NCBI GenBank assembly: GCA_003153755.1
Contig: PMBG01000197.1
Location: forward strand, 1 to 40,391
Direction: 5' to 3'
Source: Chloroflexota bacterium
GTDB lineage: Bacteria; Chloroflexota; Limnocylindria; Limnocylindrales; CSP1-4
Length of the DNA stretch: 40,391 bases
Shown here one piece after another: positions 27,102 through 35,210 of this stretch. Made by a program: the position numbers and the translations under genes. The notes under the pieces were generated by a model. The model had not been told where the DNA came from. It saw only the letters and a program-made list of their open reading frames with translations, and did no database searches. The first letter of the stretch is position 1; each line of letters begins with the position of its first letter.

Positions 27102-27124
27102 CCAGACTGACCGGGTCGAGGGCT

Positions 27125-27850
27125 GTGGGCCGGCTGATTCGCAGGGTGCGGGCGGCGCCTGCAGGCCCTCATGAGACCCGCGGCTCGAGCGTCCTGCGCC
27201 CCACAGTGTTTGGCGTGACCGACGGACTCGTGGCCAATGTCTGCCTGATCATGGGCGTGGCCGGCGCATCGTCCGAAGCCGCTCACATCGTCCTGGCCGG
27301 GATCGCGGGTCTCGTAGCGGGCAGCTTCAGCATGGCCATGGGTGAGTACATCTCGGTCCGCTCGCAGCACGAGCTGCTCGACTATCAAATCGAGCTCGAG
27401 CGGACCCAGCTGCGCCAGACGCCCGACGAGGAGCGGGCGATCCTCGTGGAGATCTACCGATCTAGAGGTCTCTCCGGAATCGGCGCCGGCCGAGTCGTGG
27501 ACCGCCTTCTGGCCGATCCGAAGCAGGCGCTCGACACCTTCGTTCGCGACGAGATCGGCCTCTCTGCCGCCACGATGGGCTCGCCGATCACGGCCGCGCT
27601 GGGGTCGCTGCTTGCCTTTGCCCTGGGGGCTTCCGTACCGCTCATGCCCTATGTGGTCGTGTCCGGGGTGATGGCCCTCGTGGTCAGCATCGCGTGCACA
27701 CTGGGCGCCCTATTCCTGGTTGGGCTCGGTGTCAGCCGCCTCACTCACCGGCGACCGCTCTGGTCGGGTCTTCGGCAGGCGGCCCTGGGGCTTGTGGCGG
27801 CCGGCGTCACCTACGGCATCGGCATGCTCCTTGGCACTGCCGTTCACTGA
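27125..27850 (+). CDS. VIT1/CCC1 family iron/manganese transporter
   Basis: A 241-residue membrane protein. TM1 holds GVTDGLVANVCLIMGVAGASSE, TM2 ends in SFSMAMGEYISVRSQ, and between TM2 and TM3 is the acidic helical region ELERTQLRQTPDEERAILVEIYRSRGLS that binds metal in this family. Three further helices follow. VIT1/CCC1 proteins move Fe2+ or Mn2+ out of the cytoplasm with proton exchange. GTG 27125 is chosen because GAGGG precedes it and because the family starts shortly before TM1; the open frame extends far upstream in the coding shadow of the FMN reductase. The two genes probably share a promoter; the response regulator gene converges on it. Confidence 0.9.
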   Translation: MGRLIRRVRAAPAGPHETRGSSVLRPTVFGVTDGLVANVCLIMGVAGASSEAAHIVLAGIAGLVAGSFSMAMGEYISVRSQHELLDYQIELERTQLRQTPDEERAILVEIYRSRGLSGIGAGRVVDRLLADPKQALDTFVRDEIGLSAATMGSPITAALGSLLAFALGASVPLMPYVVVSGVMALVVSIACTLGALFLVGLGVSRLTHRRPLWSGLRQAALGLVAAGVTYGIGMLLGTAVH

Positions 27851-27870
27851 CCAGGTGTGCGGTGTCGCGT

Positions 27871-28578
27871 CTACTCGAGCGTGCGCTTGTCTGCCGCGGT
27901 GCCGTCGCCCCAGCCCTGGTTGGAGAAGGTCGGAATGAACCGATAGCCCATGCCGGAGACCGTGGCTATGAATCGCGGGTGCCGGTAGCCGTCCTGCAGC
28001 TTGAGCCGGAGACTCCGGATGTGGCGGTCCACGATGTTGCTCTCTGCGACGAAGTCCATGCCCCAGATCGTGTCGAGAATCTCCTCTCTCGTGACGACCT
28101 GTCCGCCCCGGCTCGCGAGGAGGTACAGCAGGCTCTGCTCGATGCCGCTCAGATGGATGACCGAGTCGCCGGCGCGCACCTGGCGGTTGAGGATGTCCAC
28201 CTCCATCTCGCCTAGCTTGATCGTGGGGACAATCGGTCGATTGGTCCCGGTCGCGCGGCGCGTGATCACGATGGACCGGGCCAGCAGCTCCTCCGGCGAG
28301 AACGGCACGGTCAGGATGTCGTCCACGCCCAGGTCGAATGCCTTGAGCTTCGTCTGCAGGTCGCCGCGGCGGGTAAGGCCCAGGACCGGTGTCACGCTCC
28401 TACGCAGCGTGTTCGAGGTGCCGAGCCGGCCGAGAAGCGCCGTGCTGTCATCGTGGTCCATGTCCACGATGGTCATGTGCGGCTGCCACGTCGCGAGGAT
28501 GTCCTCGGCTTCCGCGAGGTTGCTCGCGGCCCGGACAACGAAGAGACCGTGGTTCAGGGTCAACTCGATCAGGTCCAC
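27871..28578 (-). CDS. OmpR-type response regulator with atypical receiver
   Basis: The C-terminal domain is a clear OmpR/PhoB winged helix: VIHLSGIEQSLLYLLASRGGQVVTREEIL, NIVDRHIRSLRLKL, FIATVSGMGYRF. The N-terminal domain is receiver-like but altered. The acidic pair is His-Asp (VLHDRKL, coded upstream of the first normal start codon), the phospho-Asp region reads TIVDMDHDD, and the conserved Lys is Val in DDILTVPFSPEELLAR. GTG 28578 is the first standard start, but receiver homology continues in frame upstream; an ATC at 28650 has AGGAAGG about six bases before it and would complete the domain with 24 residues. No histidine kinase is adjacent. It sits within the stress cluster and could regulate it. 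Confidence 0.85.
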   Translation of the reverse strand: MDLIELTLNHGLFVVRAASNLAEAEDILATWQPHMTIVDMDHDDSTALLGRLGTSNTLRRSVTPVLGLTRRGDLQTKLKAFDLGVDDILTVPFSPEELLARSIVITRRATGTNRPIVPTIKLGEMEVDILNRQVRAGDSVIHLSGIEQSLLYLLASRGGQVVTREEILDTIWGMDFVAESNIVDRHIRSLRLKLQDGYRHPRFIATVSGMGYRFIPTFSNQGWGDGTAADKRTLE

Positions 28579-28846
28579 GACCAGCTTGCGATCGTGGAGA
28601 ACGAGCGCACGGTGCGCGTCGATGAGCCTAGGTTCTCCGTGGCGCTCGATCGCGGCCTTCCTTTCGACGAACGGACTGCCCCTCCGTTTGGGTGATTCTA
28701 GTCCCGGAATGGGGTTTCGGTCACTGAAGGTCGGCGACGACGGTCAATTTCGGATCATCGCGTCCGTAGCGTCTCCGCGATTCGGCAGAGCGCGTAGCTC
28801 CCGCGGTTGAATCGTTCGTGGCCGGCCCTCCTCGGGCACCACAGTT

Positions 28847-29275
28847 TCAGCTCGGCAGGGTGCGCGGCGCCGGCGCACCCGCAAACTCGCGCACACGGGC
28901 CAGCAACTGGGGTTCCGTCATCGGACCGCTCTTCTCCAGCCCCACGCGCCTTCTGGAACCACGCCCCTGGTCGCGGGTCCGGACCTGGTCGGCGAAATGC
29001 TCGACGACCTCGCCGTCGCCGATCAGCAAGACGTCGTCCTGCGCGGACACGGCCGACGCGACCTTATCGAAGAAGGTTCGCATGCGCTCGTCGCGATGTC
29101 CTTCGCCTGCCGGATGGTCTGCGGTCGGCGGGCGCCCCGTCGAGCGGTGACGGCCGGGGACCTGGGAGTCGATCTGCTCACGACTGACGAGCCCATCAGG
29201 ACCCCACCGAACTACGGTGGCGAACGAGGCTGACATCCAGACGCCGGTGGTGTGTTCTGTCGAAGCTGTGTTCAT
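28847..29275 (-). CDS. Stress-cluster protein of unknown function, possible release-factor-like fold
   Basis: A 142-residue protein. The segment DDVLLIGDGEVVEHFADQVRTRD and the ending EKSGPMTEPQLLARVREFAG resemble the small proteins related to the eRF1/Pelota middle domain that occur beside Usp and PRC-barrel genes, but I cannot fix the family. ATG 29236 (MSASFATVVRW) is an alternative start that removes 13 residues. The gene is third in a minus-strand unit after the DksA-like and PRC-barrel genes, 52 bases below the latter. A role in translation or stress is suggested by context only. Confidence 0.65.
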   Translation of the reverse strand: MNTASTEHTTGVWMSASFATVVRWGPDGLVSREQIDSQVPGRHRSTGRPPTADHPAGEGHRDERMRTFFDKVASAVSAQDDVLLIGDGEVVEHFADQVRTRDQGRGSRRRVGLEKSGPMTEPQLLARVREFAGAPAPRTLPS

Positions 29276-29327
29276 GTCTCGACTCTCTTGCTCCGCGACG
29301 GCTGTCGGTGCCCTCCGGAGCGCGCTC

Positions 29328-29840
29328 TCAATCCTGGTCTTTTGGCCTGCGGCCAGACGGCTGAGTGCCTTCGACTACCCTCTTGGCGCTCTCGTAGTCC
29401 GGCGTGACGGCCATGAATGGGGATATCCCGAAGGACTCCGGGTATCCGTAGTAGGGATAGAGGTTGGATACGTAGTCCAGCTTGGTCTCGACGAGCTCCG
29501 GGTCGTAGCGCGGAGCGCCGGCTACGTGCTCGCGCGTGTGGCCGATGTAGACGGCATCCGCGGTGGTGCGCGTGACCGCTTCGACCGGGATCAACGACTT
29601 GCTCTCGCCCAGGCCCAGAAAGCCGCCCGACCCCACTTCCATGAATCGCACTTTCCGTTCGGCTTCGTCGATCAGGAGGCCTTCGATCGTCCCCAGATCG
29701 TGACCGTCCTTGTCCTTGACCATCCGTCCGCGGATGTCCTCGTCGGAGCGCGAGACCGCCAGGTCGGTATCGCGCAGCCTGACGAGCCGTGGGACGTTCT
29801 CGGCGCCTTGCCGACTGACCGCGGTCTTCTCGGTGGTCAT
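29328..29840 (-). CDS. PRC-barrel domain protein
   Basis: A 170-residue soluble protein. The PRC-barrel fold is visible at about 25-105: DIRGRMVKDKDGHDLGTIEGLLIDEAERKVRFMEV, then SKSLIPVEAV. A Tyr-rich stretch YPYYGYPESFG and a Lys/Arg-rich tail follow. PRC barrels bind protein partners, as in the RimM ribosome maturation factor and the H subunit of the photosynthetic reaction centre; stand-alone forms like this are common in stress gene clusters. ATG 29840 lies only two bases past the stop of the DksA-like gene, with AGGAGG overlapping that stop region, so the two are translated in concert. Confidence 0.88.
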   Translation of the reverse strand: MTTEKTAVSRQGAENVPRLVRLRDTDLAVSRSDEDIRGRMVKDKDGHDLGTIEGLLIDEAERKVRFMEVGSGGFLGLGESKSLIPVEAVTRTTADAVYIGHTREHVAGAPRYDPELVETKLDYVSNLYPYYGYPESFGISPFMAVTPDYESAKRVVEGTQPSGRRPKDQD

Positions 29841-29842
29841 GG

Positions 29843-30205
29843 TCAGGACCTCCTGGATCCGTGAGCCTCGTGGTCCCTCTGCTCCTCGACGGTCCTCTCC
29901 GCAAGGGGTTCGGCCTCGAGTCGCGCGTCCGGGATGGGCAGGCCGCTCTCGATCGATATCCGGTAGGTGCCCTGCTCGATGCGCTTCTCGGCGCGCTCGA
30001 CCGCGGCGAGCTGCTCGCGGAGGCCGGCCGCGAGGGCGACCGAGACCGACTCGGAGTCGAGCGCGCTGGCGGCGTCCACGTACTCTCCGGTCTGCTGGCG
30101 CTGGAGAGACCCATCGGCGCTGATCTCGCCCACCTGCGTTGCCAGCAGGGCTTCAACTCGCGTTCGCTCGCGCGCAACGAGTTCACGGGCGCGTCGCTCG
30201 TTCAC
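29843..30205 (-). CDS. DksA/TraR-like protein lacking zinc-finger cysteines
   Basis: A 120-residue protein with the layout of short DksA/TraR proteins. A coiled coil (ARELVARERTRVEALLATQ ... LREQLAAVERAEKRIEQG) is followed by GTYRISIESGLPIPDARLEAEPLAERTVEEQ. In the family this last part reads GTYGxCxxCGxxIPxxRLxAxPxxxxCxxC; all four cysteines are replaced here. The protein may still insert its coiled coil into the RNA polymerase secondary channel, but without zinc. GTG 30205 is chosen for its perfect AGGAGGT site five bases upstream; the frame extends to 30391 but without support. Repeat element D lies in its leader. First gene of a three-gene unit. Confidence 0.83.
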   Translation of the reverse strand: MNERRARELVARERTRVEALLATQVGEISADGSLQRQQTGEYVDAASALDSESVSVALAAGLREQLAAVERAEKRIEQGTYRISIESGLPIPDARLEAEPLAERTVEEQRDHEAHGSRRS

Positions 30206-30354
30206 GATGACCTCCTGGTCCGGATCAATCGGGCTGCTCGCCCGGCGCCGGAGTGATTCCGCGAGTCGGCGAACGCCTCGATGGCGCTCCGGTGGTTCGA
30301 TGGGGTTCCGCGCTCCAGCTCGGAGCGTGGACCAGACAGACTGGCCCTTGCGTT

Positions 30355-30408
30355 CGCCTACCAGCGTGCGGCAGGCATCCGAGGTGGTCATTACGCTTCG
30401 TCATCCGG
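30355..30408 (-). promoter_or_regulatory. Repeated stress-gene element, copy D (upstream of DksA-like gene)
   Basis: The core on the minus strand is ATGACGAAGCGTAATGAC (30387-30404), the most diverged copy, followed by CTCGG and GCACGCTGG. It lies about 182 bases upstream of the DksA-like start, in the same sense as that gene. Confidence 0.5.
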
Positions 30409-30419
30409 CATCCCTGATC

Positions 30420-31412
30420 TCAGGGCTCGGCCCACTCCACGGCGTCTCCGAAGGACACCCGCATGGCCTCGAAGAGACGCACGTCCAGCGGCCGGGAGAT
30501 CGCCGGCGGGTCGGCGGGGCTCCCGAAGGGGTCCGGATCGGCGTCTTCGTCCGCGCGCAGGCGGATGCGCAGGTTGCCGCCGCTCCAGCCGACGTCCCGA
30601 AGGTGGTCGCGCGGGACGGCCGTCAGATCGACGCCGTATCGCGGCGTTGACGCGTCGGTCGGAGGCTCGGCGGCGATCAGGAGCTCCCGAGGGCCGAGCA
30701 CGGCGATGCCCGTGACGGGCCCATCCCGGAACAGCTTGCCCTCCACCACATCCCCCGCCGCGACCATCTCGTCCGCCGGCGGGTCGATGCGCAGGTCGTC
30801 GCGCCCGTTCAGGATGTACTCCCACTTGTGAGGCAGCTGTCGATCCGAACGGTCGTCGCCGTCCGCCCCGATCCAGACGAAGCTGGGTCGCGTCGGAAAT
30901 GCGGACCCGGCGATCCGGCGGCGGAGCCACACGATGCTCTCGCGGATCAGCGGCCTTGCCACGGCGTTGTACCGGACCGCCATCTGGCCGTTCTTTCCGA
31001 TGAGCGAGAGCCGGCCGAGGAGCAGGACGACCCTATCGTCGATCGCCAGCAGCTCGCCCACCGGCATCCTCTCGACGGAGCCGGCGCCACCATCCTCGGT
31101 CCAATGGCCGACGGCGTCCGAGCCGAACGCGACGACACGCGTGTGCATCGCCAGTTGACCGCCTATCCACGCGCGCTTGCCGGTTCCGGGAATGACCAGC
31201 AGGCGCTCGAGAGACAGGGACCCGCACGCCTGCTCCAGCGCCGACCACGCGGCGGCGGGGACCTCGGCTCGCGAGATGGGGCGGAGCGGCATCGGCGTCC
31301 GCTCCTGCCACTCGTGCGCCCCAATCAAGCGCGCCAGGAACCGTTTGGCGGGCTCCAGGACACCCGGAAACCAAACGCTCACGGCGCTGCCGTCCTCCTC
31401 CGTCGCGTCCAT
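30420..31412 (-). CDS. Protein of unknown function, 330 aa
   Basis: I do not recognise this family. The protein is soluble, with no signal peptide or membrane helix. Visible segments are SLERLLVIPGTGKRAWIGGQ, RVVAFGSDAVGHWTEDG, an IDDRVVLLLGRLSLIG strand and a C-terminal VEGKLFRDGPVTGIAVLGPRELLIAAEPP. The alternating short strands suggest a beta-rich fold. ATG 31412 (MDATEEDG) is preferred because the 75 codons before it are Arg/Pro-rich and unlike coding sequence; no strong ribosome site is seen. It is monocistronic between the DksA-like and glsB genes. Confidence 0.7.
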   Translation of the reverse strand: MDATEEDGSAVSVWFPGVLEPAKRFLARLIGAHEWQERTPMPLRPISRAEVPAAAWSALEQACGSLSLERLLVIPGTGKRAWIGGQLAMHTRVVAFGSDAVGHWTEDGGAGSVERMPVGELLAIDDRVVLLLGRLSLIGKNGQMAVRYNAVARPLIRESIVWLRRRIAGSAFPTRPSFVWIGADGDDRSDRQLPHKWEYILNGRDDLRIDPPADEMVAAGDVVEGKLFRDGPVTGIAVLGPRELLIAAEPPTDASTPRYGVDLTAVPRDHLRDVGWSGGNLRIRLRADEDADPDPFGSPADPPAISRPLDVRLFEAMRVSFGDAVEWAEP

Positions 31413-31572
31413 CGGTGATCGCCCCGACCCTGTGGCCCAGCCGACCCTGCATGGGGACCGTCGAACCATACCAGCCCTTGTTGGCCGGGTCCAAGCGCGG
31501 CGGCAGTTGGGAGGCGGGCCTCGGGATTCCTGGACCGGTCGACAGTCCGATGCCGACCGGTCTGGGTCGAAC

Positions 31573-31839
31573 CTAGAGTCGAGCTGAGGAGCGTTGTCCG
31601 ACGAGCAGCCGGTAGGCCGCGACAACAACGACGCCACCGATCACGGCAACCACGATGCTCTCGACGTTGAGGCCGGTCACGTCAGCGACCTTGAGGACGG
31701 TGCCAGCCAGGTAGCCACCGACGACAGCCCCGACGATGCCCAGAAGGATCGTCGCGACGACGCCTTCCGAGCCGCCCATGATCAGATTCGTGATGAAGCC
31801 TGCGATCGCCCCGAGGACGATCCACGCGATGATGCCCAT
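31573..31839 (-). CDS. GlsB/YeaQ/YmgE family stress response membrane protein
   Basis: An 88-residue membrane protein with three hydrophobic segments and the Gly-rich family pattern: MGIIAWIVLGAIAGFITNLIMGG, then ATILLGIVGAVVGGYLAG and a last helix VAVIGGVVVVAAYRLL. Formerly called transglycosylase-associated proteins, these are induced by envelope, acid or bile stress in several bacteria, with no known enzyme activity. ATG 31839 has GGAGGAAA upstream. It lies 105 bases below the csbD gene on the same strand. Confidence 0.93.
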   Translation of the reverse strand: MGIIAWIVLGAIAGFITNLIMGGSEGVVATILLGIVGAVVGGYLAGTVLKVADVTGLNVESIVVAVIGGVVVVAAYRLLVGQRSSARL

Positions 31840-31944
31840 AACGGCGTTTCCTCCATTGGATAGGGATTGGGGACGAGCGACGAAGGGCCTCGGCGTTCCG
31901 AATGAGCGCTCAACAAGCGTTTCGCCCGTTGCTGGGTCCCACTG

Positions 31945-32118
31945 TCAGCGCGGTCGGGCGGCGTCCTGAACGTTGCCAATGCCCTGCTGGGCGCTACCTT
32001 TGATCTGCTTGGCCTTGCCTTTGGCCTCCTGAGAGTGATCGCCGGTCGCCTTGCCGAGACCCTCTTCGACTTTGCCGGTGGCCTTGTTGATGGAGCCTTT
32101 GGTGCGCATACCGGTCAT
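31945..32118 (-). CDS. CsbD family stress protein
   Basis: A 57-residue very hydrophilic protein: MTGMRTKGSINKATGKVEEG, then KATGDHSQEAKGKAKQIKGSAQQGIGNVQDA, the typical CsbD/YjbJ pattern of repeated Lys-Gly helices. CsbD of Bacillus is under the general stress sigma factor; the molecular role is unknown. ATG 32118 has GGAG about eight bases upstream; an internal ATG at 32109 would be the alternative. An upstream GGGTTCTCATCCTCG element (32201-32215) is shared with two other small genes of this window. Confidence 0.88.
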   Translation of the reverse strand: MTGMRTKGSINKATGKVEEGLGKATGDHSQEAKGKAKQIKGSAQQGIGNVQDAARPR

Positions 32119-32200
32119 GTGGATACTCCGTTGGCCATGCCTGCCACTTAGTGGTGAAGGTCGATGGCCAGGTGATCCTGGGCCTCGCCGGTGCTCGTCG

Positions 32201-32215
32201 CGAGGATGAGAACCC
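32201..32215 (-). promoter_or_regulatory. GGGTTTTCATCCTCG-type element, copy 1 (upstream of csbD)
   Basis: The minus strand reads GGGTTCTCATCCTCG, one mismatch from the two other copies at 37786-37800 and 38527-38541. It lies 83 bases upstream of the csbD start in the same sense as the gene. Confidence 0.5.
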
Positions 32216-32346
32216 TCCCTGCTGGTCTGAGTCGGGGCGAAATGGCCGTTCTTCGAGTCTGGTTCGACCGCCCGGCGGTCAGGTCGCCCCGATGGGCCGC
32301 AATGCTCGATGAGGCGTGCTAGCGTGAGAGCGCAGGAGGATGCCCG

Positions 32347-33114
32347 GTGGGTGATCGGCTGACGTTTCTCGGCCATTCGACCGTCCTTGTCGATCTCGAC
32401 GGCGTTCGCGTGCTCACGGATCCGATGCTCGGTCATATGGCCGGTGCCATTCGGCGGCAGTGGCCGGTGGCTTCCCGGACTGCCCTCGCGGATCTCGCCG
32501 CGGTCTTCATCAGCCACGGTCATTGGGACCACCTGGACATGTCGTCCCTTCGGAGCCTGCCCGATGCGCCTGAGCTCATCGTCCCGGTGGGGCTTGGGCG
32601 GCTCGTGGCAAAGGCTGCGCCCGGGATCGTCCACGAGCTTCGACCCGGCGATCGGCTCCGGGTGGGCGACTTAACGCTCGAGGCCGTCCACGCCGAACAC
32701 AGTCGCCGCCGCTCGTTGTTCACGACTTCGGAAGATGCCCTGGGCGTCCTCATCACGGGATCGAGCGGCGTCTACTTTGCCGGCGATACCGAGCTGTTCC
32801 CGGCCATGGCGGACCTGGCCGGGCGTGTCGACGTGGCGCTGCTGCCGGTCGGCGGTTGGGGTCCGCGACTGGGCGCCGGCCACATGGACCCCGTCCGAGC
32901 GGCCGAGGCCGCGGGGCGAATATCGCCCGCCGTCGCGATCCCCATCCACTGGGGAACGCTCTACCCGCTCGGTCTCCGTCGCCTGGCGAGCCGTCGATTC
33001 GAGCGTCCGGGGCCGGCCTTCCGCTCGGCTGTCGCGGCGCGCGCCCCGGGTGTCGAAGTGCGCATTCTGGAGCCCGGGGAATCGATGGAATTGGGCCGGG
33101 GTGCCGTTCGATGA
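32347..33114 (+). CDS. MBL-fold metallo-hydrolase (UlaG-like)
   Basis: A 255-residue metallo-beta-lactamase-fold protein. It has LTFLGHSTVLVDLDGVRVLTDP at the start, the metal motif SHGHWDHLDM (HxHxDH), then AVHAEHS, YFAGDTELFP and AIPIHWGTLYPL, which supply the remaining His and Asp ligands of a dinuclear site. The layout resembles UlaG-type lactonases and phosphodiesterases, but the substrate is unknown. GTG 32347 has AGGAGG six bases upstream. Its stop overlaps the start of the next gene (ATGA), the beginning of a tightly coupled three-gene operon. Confidence 0.9.
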   Translation: MGDRLTFLGHSTVLVDLDGVRVLTDPMLGHMAGAIRRQWPVASRTALADLAAVFISHGHWDHLDMSSLRSLPDAPELIVPVGLGRLVAKAAPGIVHELRPGDRLRVGDLTLEAVHAEHSRRRSLFTTSEDALGVLITGSSGVYFAGDTELFPAMADLAGRVDVALLPVGGWGPRLGAGHMDPVRAAEAAGRISPAVAIPIHWGTLYPLGLRRLASRRFERPGPAFRSAVAARAPGVEVRILEPGESMELGRGAVR

Positions 33115-35210
33115 CGCCCGGCGTTGGTCGGCAGTCCGCCCCGCCGAACCACGGCCCGGTCGCGCGCTACCGGCTCCAGGCCCACCTGATGTGGGAGTGG
33201 CGCCCCGTCCGCCTGGCTCTCTTGCGCCGCGCGCTCCTGTCGTACATGGGAGCTTGCCTGGCACTGGCGATCACCACGTTCGTGCTCCCGGGGCTGAGGA
33301 TCGATGGCGCGGGAGCCCTCTTGCTGGCCGCGCTGCTGGTATTGGCTCTCGACAGCTCCTCCGACATCGTCCTCCAGTGGCTGTTCGTGGCATGGCCGAT
33401 CTTCGTCGCTCAGACGCTCGGCCTTGTGGTCCAGGTCCTGGCGATCATCGCCGTCGGACGAGTGGTCCCGGGCGTGTCGGTGGAGGGGACGGCGACCGTG
33501 GTTTGGGGCGCGGTGCTGCTCACGATACTCAATACGCTGTTCGCCGAGCTCGTGGCGGTGAGCGACGACGATTCCTACTACGGCGTGCTGGTCCGGCGGT
33601 TGGTCGCGCGCAACTTCGGGCGCACCCGGGAACCGACGCCGGGGCTGCTCGTAGTCCAGATCGACGGTCTGAGCCTGCCCGTCCTGAACCACGTGATGCG
33701 GGGCGGCCGGGTCCCGGTGCTGAGCGGGCTGGTGCGCGACGATGGCGCCACCATCTACCCGTGGACCGCGTTGCTGCCGCCGACGACTCCGGCCAGCCAG
33801 GCGGGGATCCTTCATGGCCGAAACGACGGCATCGCCGGCTTCCGCTGGTACGAGAAGTCGAGCAATCGGTTGATGGTTGCCAACCACCCGGACGATGCCG
33901 CCGAAATCGTCCGTCGCGTCAGCGATGGCTCGGGTCTGCTTGCCGACAACGGGGCCAGCATCGGCAATCTCGTGACCGGCGACGCACCGCGAAGCTACCT
34001 GACCATGGCCACCATTGGGGCGGGCAAACCTCACGACGACGGGCGGCGCCTGCGCGGCTTCCTGGCAACTTCCGTCAACTACCTGAGACTGCTGGTGCTC
34101 ATGGTCGGCGAGATGGTCAAGGAGCTGTATCAGGCTGAGCGCCAGCGCGGCCGGTCGGTCGAGCCGCGCATGCCCCGCGGCCTGCAGTACGCCGTCGAGC
34201 GAGCCGTCACCAACATAGCCCTCCGCACAGTCTCCACCGCCTTCGTCATCGAGGAGATGTTCCGCGGGGCGCCGACCATCTACGTCGACTACACGGGTTA
34301 CGACGCGATCGCCCACCACTGCGGGCCTGAACGAGCGGAAGCCATAGATGCGCTGGCAGGCATCGATCGGGCCATTGGTTCACTCGTGAAGGCCGCTCGG
34401 AACACCAGCCGAGCCTACCGGCTGGTGGTGCTCTCCGACCACGGCCAGTGCCTCGGCGCCACGTTCAGCCAGGTCCACGGCCAACCGCTCGAGGCCGTCA
34501 TCGCCGCCCTGCTGCCGGGCAACATGACCGTCGTGGGCACCACCGACTCGGTCGAATCAGCCGGCATCGGCCGGCGGATTGCGGCCGAGTTGAACCGAGG
34601 TGCCGGTCCCGGATCGCTGCTCGCACGCCTGTTGCCCGGCGCATTGAGACCCTTCGGTGGCGCCGCCGGGCAAGCCGCGAGCACGCCGCCCGACGTCGTT
34701 GTGGCCTCGTCCGGAAGCCTGGCGCACGTTTACTTCACGAGCCAGCCGGACCGGATGACAGACATAGCCATAGAGAAACGCTTTCCACGCTTGATTGAGG
34801 GGTTGGCCCGACATCCGGGGATTGGAGCGCTGATCGTCCGATCCGCATCCGGAACCCCGCTGGTCGTGGGGCCGCAGGGTCGACTCGACCTGGCCGCAGC
34901 GCACCGTGAAGACCCAGACCCGCTGGGTGCCTACGGTCCTCGGGCGGCAGAGAACCTGCTGCACCTCGACGGCCTTTCGAACGTCGGTGACTTGATACTC
35001 CTGGGCGCGGTCGACCGTGTCTCCGACGAGGTCACCGGGTTCGAGGAACTCATCGGTTCGCATGGCGGCCTCGGCGGCTGGCAGGCCGAGCCGTTCATCC
35101 TGTGCCCCGTGACACTCCCCCTGACCGAGGGTTTGCCGATTGGTGCGCCGGCCGTGTATCGCCAGTTGAAGGCATGGCAGGCGCAACTGGAGGGCATCCA
35201 TGACGACTGA
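33111..35210 (+). CDS. Holin-like membrane domain fused to alkaline-phosphatase-superfamily domain
   Basis: A 699-residue two-part protein. Residues about 30-160 contain four membrane helices of the phage holin 4 superfamily type (LLSYMGACLALAITTFVLPGL ... VVQVLAIIAVGRVVPGVSV ... GAVLLTILNTLFAELVAV). The rest is an alkaline phosphatase/type I phosphodiesterase domain with the metal Asp in LLVVQIDGLSLPV, the nucleophile Thr in LLPPTTPASQAGILHG, then YVDYTGYDAIAHHCGPE, VVLSDHGQ and GSHGG for the remaining Asp and His ligands. The catalytic domain may face either side depending on helix number. It probably hydrolyses phosphoesters of lipid or cell-wall components. ATG 33111 overlaps the MBL stop; its own end overlaps the NRAMP gene by 11 bases. 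Confidence 0.87.
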   Translation: MTPGVGRQSAPPNHGPVARYRLQAHLMWEWRPVRLALLRRALLSYMGACLALAITTFVLPGLRIDGAGALLLAALLVLALDSSSDIVLQWLFVAWPIFVAQTLGLVVQVLAIIAVGRVVPGVSVEGTATVVWGAVLLTILNTLFAELVAVSDDDSYYGVLVRRLVARNFGRTREPTPGLLVVQIDGLSLPVLNHVMRGGRVPVLSGLVRDDGATIYPWTALLPPTTPASQAGILHGRNDGIAGFRWYEKSSNRLMVANHPDDAAEIVRRVSDGSGLLADNGASIGNLVTGDAPRSYLTMATIGAGKPHDDGRRLRGFLATSVNYLRLLVLMVGEMVKELYQAERQRGRSVEPRMPRGLQYAVERAVTNIALRTVSTAFVIEEMFRGAPTIYVDYTGYDAIAHHCGPERAEAIDALAGIDRAIGSLVKAARNTSRAYRLVVLSDHGQCLGATFSQVHGQPLEAVIAALLPGNMTVVGTTDSVESAGIGRRIAAELNRGAGPGSLLARLLPGALRPFGGAAGQAASTPPDVVVASSGSLAHVYFTSQPDRMTDIAIEKRFPRLIEGLARHPGIGALIVRSASGTPLVVGPQGRLDLAAAHREDPDPLGAYGPRAAENLLHLDGLSNVGDLILLGAVDRVSDEVTGFEELIGSHGGLGGWQAEPFILCPVTLPLTEGLPIGAPAVYRQLKAWQAQLEGIHDD

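Noticed and set aside
26360-27124. Long frame before the VIT1-like gene
   Set aside because: Reads through the FMN reductase gene in another frame and is Arg-rich; the VIT1 homology starts only after 27125.
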